Shown: positions 60,821 through 64,000 of the stretch, piece after piece
How positions within the stretch are numbered: the first letter of the stretch is position 1
How the letters are laid out: every line of letters begins with the position of its first letter
NCBI RefSeq assembly: GCF_900113605.1
Contig: NZ_FOPY01000014.1
Location: 62,001-126,000 of the forward strand
Length of the DNA stretch: 64,000 bases
Direction of reading: 5' to 3'
Source: Modicisalibacter xianhensis
GTDB taxonomy: Bacteria > Pseudomonadota > Gammaproteobacteria > Pseudomonadales > Halomonadaceae
Notes under the pieces: generated by a model
What the model saw: the letters and a program-made list of their open reading frames with translations, nothing else
Database searches by the model: none
Told to the model about the DNA's origin: nothing
Position numbers and translations under genes: made by a program

Positions 60821-61090
60821 TCAGCCAAAGTGCTCGCGAAAAGAGGCAGGGTCCAGAATGCCCCAGCCTTCGAGTGCGTAGTAGCCCAAAGCCCCTTCCG
60901 GGGAGCTTGGGTCACGAATGAAGAGAATCTTCACCTTAAACTCCTCCCGGATGGAGGTCAGTTGGCGCTTGACCGTGCCGGCCGGTATGCCGGTTGCATC
61001 CGCGATGTCCTGAAGGCTCGGCCGTTCCATGTGATCTATTGCACGTATGATCGCGTACTTCCGCTGCGTGTCACGGGATAGGTTCGGCAT
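60821..61090 (-). CDS. small winged-helix regulator behind parB
   Basis: An 89-residue protein with an HTH: L-Q-D-I-A-D-A-T-G-I-P-A-G-T-V-K-R-Q-L near 25-43, like the wHTH of IclR/MarR-type proteins. It starts 5 bases after the parB stop and ends before the shared terminator. It may regulate the partition operon; such third genes occur in par loci. Confidence 0.78.
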   Translation of the reverse strand: MPNLSRDTQRKYAIIRAIDHMERPSLQDIADATGIPAGTVKRQLTSIREEFKVKILFIRDPSSPEGALGYYALEGWGILDPASFREHFG

Positions 61091-61095
61091 AGAGG

Positions 61096-62265
61096 TCAGT
61101 CCTCACCCTCGACACCGAGTAACTGCACATCGGAAACACTTACCCTCTGCACGTCTTCGCCATCATTGTCGAGACGTACCCAGCAATACCCGGGTTCAGG
61201 ATCGATGCGATCAGTTAGAAGCATGCCGCTTCGCCGAGAGCCCTTCGTGGTGATGCTCACAACGATGCGAGCGCGTGTCGGTTCCTTGGCCAACATAGGA
61301 GCAGGGGCTGCAGGTTTGCCACCACCCGTCTCTTTCGGCTTGGGCTGCTCAGTCGCTGGCGCTGGATTGGGGGCCGGTGACTCTGACGGTGCAACATCCC
61401 CCTTCCCAGAGGGTGTGTTTTCATCCTTTTGGGGCTGGGGAGGCGGTGCTGGCCCGCGGTCCTCCTCGTGGCCTCCAGAGGTCGTATCTCCTGATGTGGA
61501 GGGAGTATCGAAACCACTCAATGGCGGCTGATCATCATGCGTACCAACAGCCGGTGCTGGCGCTTGCGGCGCCATTGGATCTGTTCCTGGATCTTCTGGC
61601 AGGGTGCCGGCCTTTGCCTGCTTCAGCAGCTCGCGGCATGCTTTACGGCTGATGCCTTCGACAAGCGCCTTTTCGCAGATGCGTTCGGCCTTGTCAGGTG
61701 CAATCTGATGCAGCTGTCTCAGCGAATTCAGCGATTCCGGGTCGGCAGTGACCTCTTCCTCGTAGAGCTTCTGAACGCACTCAGGGAGCTTGAGTAGCGA
61801 TAGATGCTGCGAAATGTATCCGCGTGACTTGCCGAGCCGCTTGGCCACATCAACGGGCTTCCATCCGCCGTCCACAAACTTCTGTATCCCCTTGGCAATT
61901 TCCATAGGGGTCAGATTCTCGCGCTGGATGTTCTCGATCAGCTCGCCGGCAGTCTCGTCCAGCTCGTCTTGGTCCTTCTTGTTGACGATCGCCTCGACGG
62001 GCACGCCGGCCAGCTTACAGGCACGCCAGCGGCGCTCGCCTTTTTGAATGCGGTACTTGCCGGTGTCATCCTTGGGATAGACGATGATCGGTTGTTCCTG
62101 GCCATGCGACTTTATGGAGTCGGCAAGCTCATCGATGCCGGCGAACTTCTCACGGACCTGGCCCTCCTTCGGCACCACATCAGCTGTATCCAGCACCAAA
62201 ACTTCCTTGGCGCCTTTCGAGCGGCGTGAAAGGCTCTGCAGGTTGTCTAATTTTCCCAGTGCCAT
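61096..62265 (-). CDS. parB: ParB-family partition protein
   Basis: A 389-residue centromere-binding protein. The N-terminal ParB/Srx domain has G-Q-E-Q-P-I-I-V and the G-E-R-R-W-R-A box (about residues 75-82), then an HTH (G-K-S-R-G-Y-I-S-Q-H-L). A long Pro/Gly-rich linker of about 110 residues (about 230-335) is unusual in length and is followed by a beta-rich C-terminal domain. The CTP-site Arg pair in the box is intact. The ATG at 62265 lies 3 bases from the parA stop. Confidence 0.93.
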   Translation of the reverse strand: MALGKLDNLQSLSRRSKGAKEVLVLDTADVVPKEGQVREKFAGIDELADSIKSHGQEQPIIVYPKDDTGKYRIQKGERRWRACKLAGVPVEAIVNKKDQDELDETAGELIENIQRENLTPMEIAKGIQKFVDGGWKPVDVAKRLGKSRGYISQHLSLLKLPECVQKLYEEEVTADPESLNSLRQLHQIAPDKAERICEKALVEGISRKACRELLKQAKAGTLPEDPGTDPMAPQAPAPAVGTHDDQPPLSGFDTPSTSGDTTSGGHEEDRGPAPPPQPQKDENTPSGKGDVAPSESPAPNPAPATEQPKPKETGGGKPAAPAPMLAKEPTRARIVVSITTKGSRRSGMLLTDRIDPEPGYCWVRLDNDGEDVQRVSVSDVQLLGVEGED

Positions 62266-62267
62266 GG

Positions 62268-63044
62268 TCAGCCTACCTTTTCCATGAGTTCTTCGATTAC
62301 TGCACGGATCTCTTTCGCGGCTTCTCGAGCCGAGGTTTTCTTGATACTCCAAACGGGGACACCGTTGAGGTTGGCCACGTCGAGCTGTCCACGGACACCG
62401 ATTTCTGCCTTGTAGACCAGATCCGGGACCGCCTTGCGAAGCTCATCCCGAGTAACCATGTCCTCCTCGAAGCCGCGCTTGAGGTTGTTGATTACCATCC
62501 CGGTATTTTCCAAGGCGGGATTCAGCTCTTCCTGGACACTGATGATCGTATTCAGCAGGCCCTCGACCCCATCCAGGGCGAAGCCACTCACTTGCACCGG
62601 GCAAATGACGTGCGTAGACATAGTGAGCGCGGCCACCAGCTTGCGACCCAGGCTGGGCGGGCAGTCGACCAGAACGTAATCGTAGTTGTCCAGGATGCCG
62701 GATGCCTTCAGGTTCGTGATCGGGTGCATAACGCAGCTCAGCGGCAGAGACTCGATTTCGGATAGCTCAGGATCGTTCTTGGTGGTCCAGATCAGATCCA
62801 TCCCCCGCTCGCACTTCATCGGCTGGATGTCAGGCATGCTCTCATCGAACAGTCTGACGGAGGGGGTGCCCGTATAGCTGCTCTCGTCACTCTGGCTAAG
62901 CCGGCTCGAGGTGTTGCCCTGAGGATCGAAATCAATCGCCAGTACGCGATAGCCCGCCTCTACGAGATAGAAGACTGACTGAAGGCAAATGGTCGACTTG
63001 CCGACCCCGCCTTTTTGATTGGAGAAACTGATTATCTTGGTCAT
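62268..63044 (-). CDS. parA: ParA-family partition ATPase
   Basis: A 258-residue Walker-type ATPase. The deviant Walker A K-G-G-V-G-K-S-T is at 11-18, with the D-F-D-P-Q-G-N block near 39 and Walker B V-L-V-D-C-P-P near 126. With ParB it moves plasmid copies over the nucleoid. It has no N-terminal HTH, so it is the small type Ib-like form; however its partner ParB is large, a mixed arrangement. Promoter and perhaps parS lie in 63045-63188, where I found no clear repeats. Confidence 0.94.
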   Translation of the reverse strand: MTKIISFSNQKGGVGKSTICLQSVFYLVEAGYRVLAIDFDPQGNTSSRLSQSDESSYTGTPSVRLFDESMPDIQPMKCERGMDLIWTTKNDPELSEIESLPLSCVMHPITNLKASGILDNYDYVLVDCPPSLGRKLVAALTMSTHVICPVQVSGFALDGVEGLLNTIISVQEELNPALENTGMVINNLKRGFEEDMVTRDELRKAVPDLVYKAEIGVRGQLDVANLNGVPVWSIKKTSAREAAKEIRAVIEELMEKVG

Positions 63045-63188
63045 GGTGTTCCCGGTAGCCGACCTGGAAGAGGCAGATTAGAAATGTCCTGGTGCAAACG
63101 GTGGCGATCCCTGCCAAGTTACGCATGCGAAACATGATAATCCACATAAACTGAGTCAGCAAACAGTATAAACCGCACTGACAGGCGC

Positions 63189-63217
63189 AAAAAAAAAGGC
63201 CTGGACAGGGCCAGGCC
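63189..63217 (-). terminator. terminator after rdgC
   Basis: Arms GGCCTGG (63198-63204) and CCAGGCC (63211-63217); on the minus strand followed by nine T residues. It lies 24 bases past the rdgC stop. Confidence 0.85.
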
Positions 63218-63240
63218 AAACGCTGGGAATGAAAGTGGGG

Positions 63241-64000
63241 TCAGGCGGCTTGAGTTGCCTCCGTGGGGCTGTCGGCAGTCTCCTCGCGCACTGGGCTTAC
63301 TTCACCGCCCAGGAGCGTGATCAACTCTTCGGCGACGGCCGCAAGGGTTGGAATGCGTATGTGGGCATCAGCATCGAATTGGGATGCTTCGTCTTCGCCG
63401 GTATCGGCCTGCTCGAGCAGCGCGTCATCGAATTTGATCTTCTTGAAGGCCAGATCGTCCTGAAGCTGAAGCGCCAGCTGGTCCGTCCTGGCGATGGCAA
63501 GCGCAGAGCAGATGCGGCCACCCTCGAGGTGCTGCAGAATCTCGTCGCTATCGAGGTCGACCTCCGCAGCTCTGATTACCCCCTCGCTACCTGATGGTGA
63601 TTCGAGCTGACAGAATTCTCCTATTGTCCACCCTTCGGCACGCTCATCAGGCTTGGAGAGCCATGTGGTCATCAAAGCCGTTGGCCGGTCGCGAGTTGCC
63701 AGCGGGGTGACCTTGAGTGACCCAAGGGTGATACGCAGCAGATCCAGTGCCTCTTCGGCTTTCTTCCGACTGGCAGCGTCGATAAGAATCCAGTTTCGCC
63801 TGGTGTCGATCGCAACCAGGAAATCCCCGGTACGTTTGAGAGCTTTGGGCAGTTCCTCCTCGTAAACCTGCTCTTTCAGCAACTGCTTTTCCGCACGGCG
63901 TAGCGGGCTTCCAGAGGCCTTTTCCATTTCAGCTGCCCTCTCCTCCACCAGCTCTTTAACTGCAGCTGCTGGGAGCAGACGCTCCTGCCGTCGAAAGCGA
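63241..64000 (-). CDS. rdgC: RdgC recombination-associated protein, 5'-partial at window edge
   Basis: The frame is open to the window's right edge, giving about 253 residues of the C-terminal part (complete RdgC has about 300-370). Typical blocks: L-L-P-A-A-A-V, K-A-E-E-A-L-D-L-L-R-x-T-L-G-S-L, then W-L-S near the middle, S-D-E-I-L-Q-H-L-E-G-G and L-A-F-K-K-I-K-F-D-D. RdgC forms a ring on DNA and restrains RecA. A plasmid copy may guard against recombination. An internal GTG at 63948 is not the true start. Confidence 0.92.
   Translation of the reverse strand, partial: RFRRQERLLPAAAVKELVEERAAEMEKASGSPLRRAEKQLLKEQVYEEELPKALKRTGDFLVAIDTRRNWILIDAASRKKAEEALDLLRITLGSLKVTPLATRDRPTALMTTWLSKPDERAEGWTIGEFCQLESPSGSEGVIRAAEVDLDSDEILQHLEGGRICSALAIARTDQLALQLQDDLAFKKIKFDDALLEQADTGEDEASQFDADAHIRIPTLAAVAEELITLLGGEVSPVREETADSPTEATQAA

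Noticed and set aside
61388-61404. Iteron-like word inside parB
   Set aside because: Single copy lacking the final ACC, in the linker-coding region; probably chance.

Overview
The window is a high-GC segment of a large plasmid, most likely from a halophilic gammaproteobacterium of the Halomonas type. That assignment rests on the whole picture (ParA/ParB partition, iteron-type replication origin, KfrA, ArdC and RadC-like genes, RdgC, and Na+-handling plus polyhydroxyalkanoate genes), not on a database search. No rRNA, tRNA or CRISPR array was seen.

Layout. (1) Plasmid backbone, about 1-4625: small hypothetical genes, mostly on the minus strand, ending in the 3' part of a DNase I-like nuclease gene. 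(2) A mobile island of about 47.9 kb, 4626-52506. Its left end carries three tyrosine-recombinase-like proteins and a coiled-coil accessory protein. The cargo follows: an IS21-type istB, a CDF metal exporter with an EamA permease, a graveyard of gene fragments, and then an almost unbroken minus-strand array from 44.0 kb down to 14.7 kb. (3) Plasmid backbone again, 52507-64000: the signal-peptide-coding 5' end of the same nuclease gene, kfrA, iterons, ardC, a radC-like gene, the origin, repA, an MvaT/H-NS-like gene, a chromosome-independent XerC-like recombinase operon, parB, parA and the 3' part of rdgC. The two nuclease pieces join in frame, so the island can be read as an insertion into the kfrA-nuclease operon.

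The cargo forms a coherent stress package. A complete bacterial V/A-type ATPase (subunits B-D-I-K-E-DUF2764-A, a circular permutation of the common order) has a rotor subunit with Na+-type ligand residues, and NhaA is encoded in the same array. Between them lie acetate kinase, phosphotransacetylase, thiolase, a FabG/PhaB-like reductase, PHA synthase and a DUF3141 relative. These connect acetyl-phosphate, acetyl-CoA and storage polymer. FabI and cyclopropane-fatty-acid synthase suggest membrane remodelling. Next to this is a copper module (CopA-type P-ATPase with two heavy-metal-binding motifs, DUF2933, SHOCT, two YHS proteins, ICMT-like membrane methyltransferases, CcdA, a beta-propeller protein).

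Regulation visible in the DNA includes three FNR/ANR-like boxes; four MerR-family-type promoters with a 20-bp spacer, each pointing into a metal gene or its remnant; a perfect 13-bp palindrome before kfrA; and four copies of a hairpin leader, resembling the published radC RNA motif, before backbone genes on both sides of the island but not inside it.
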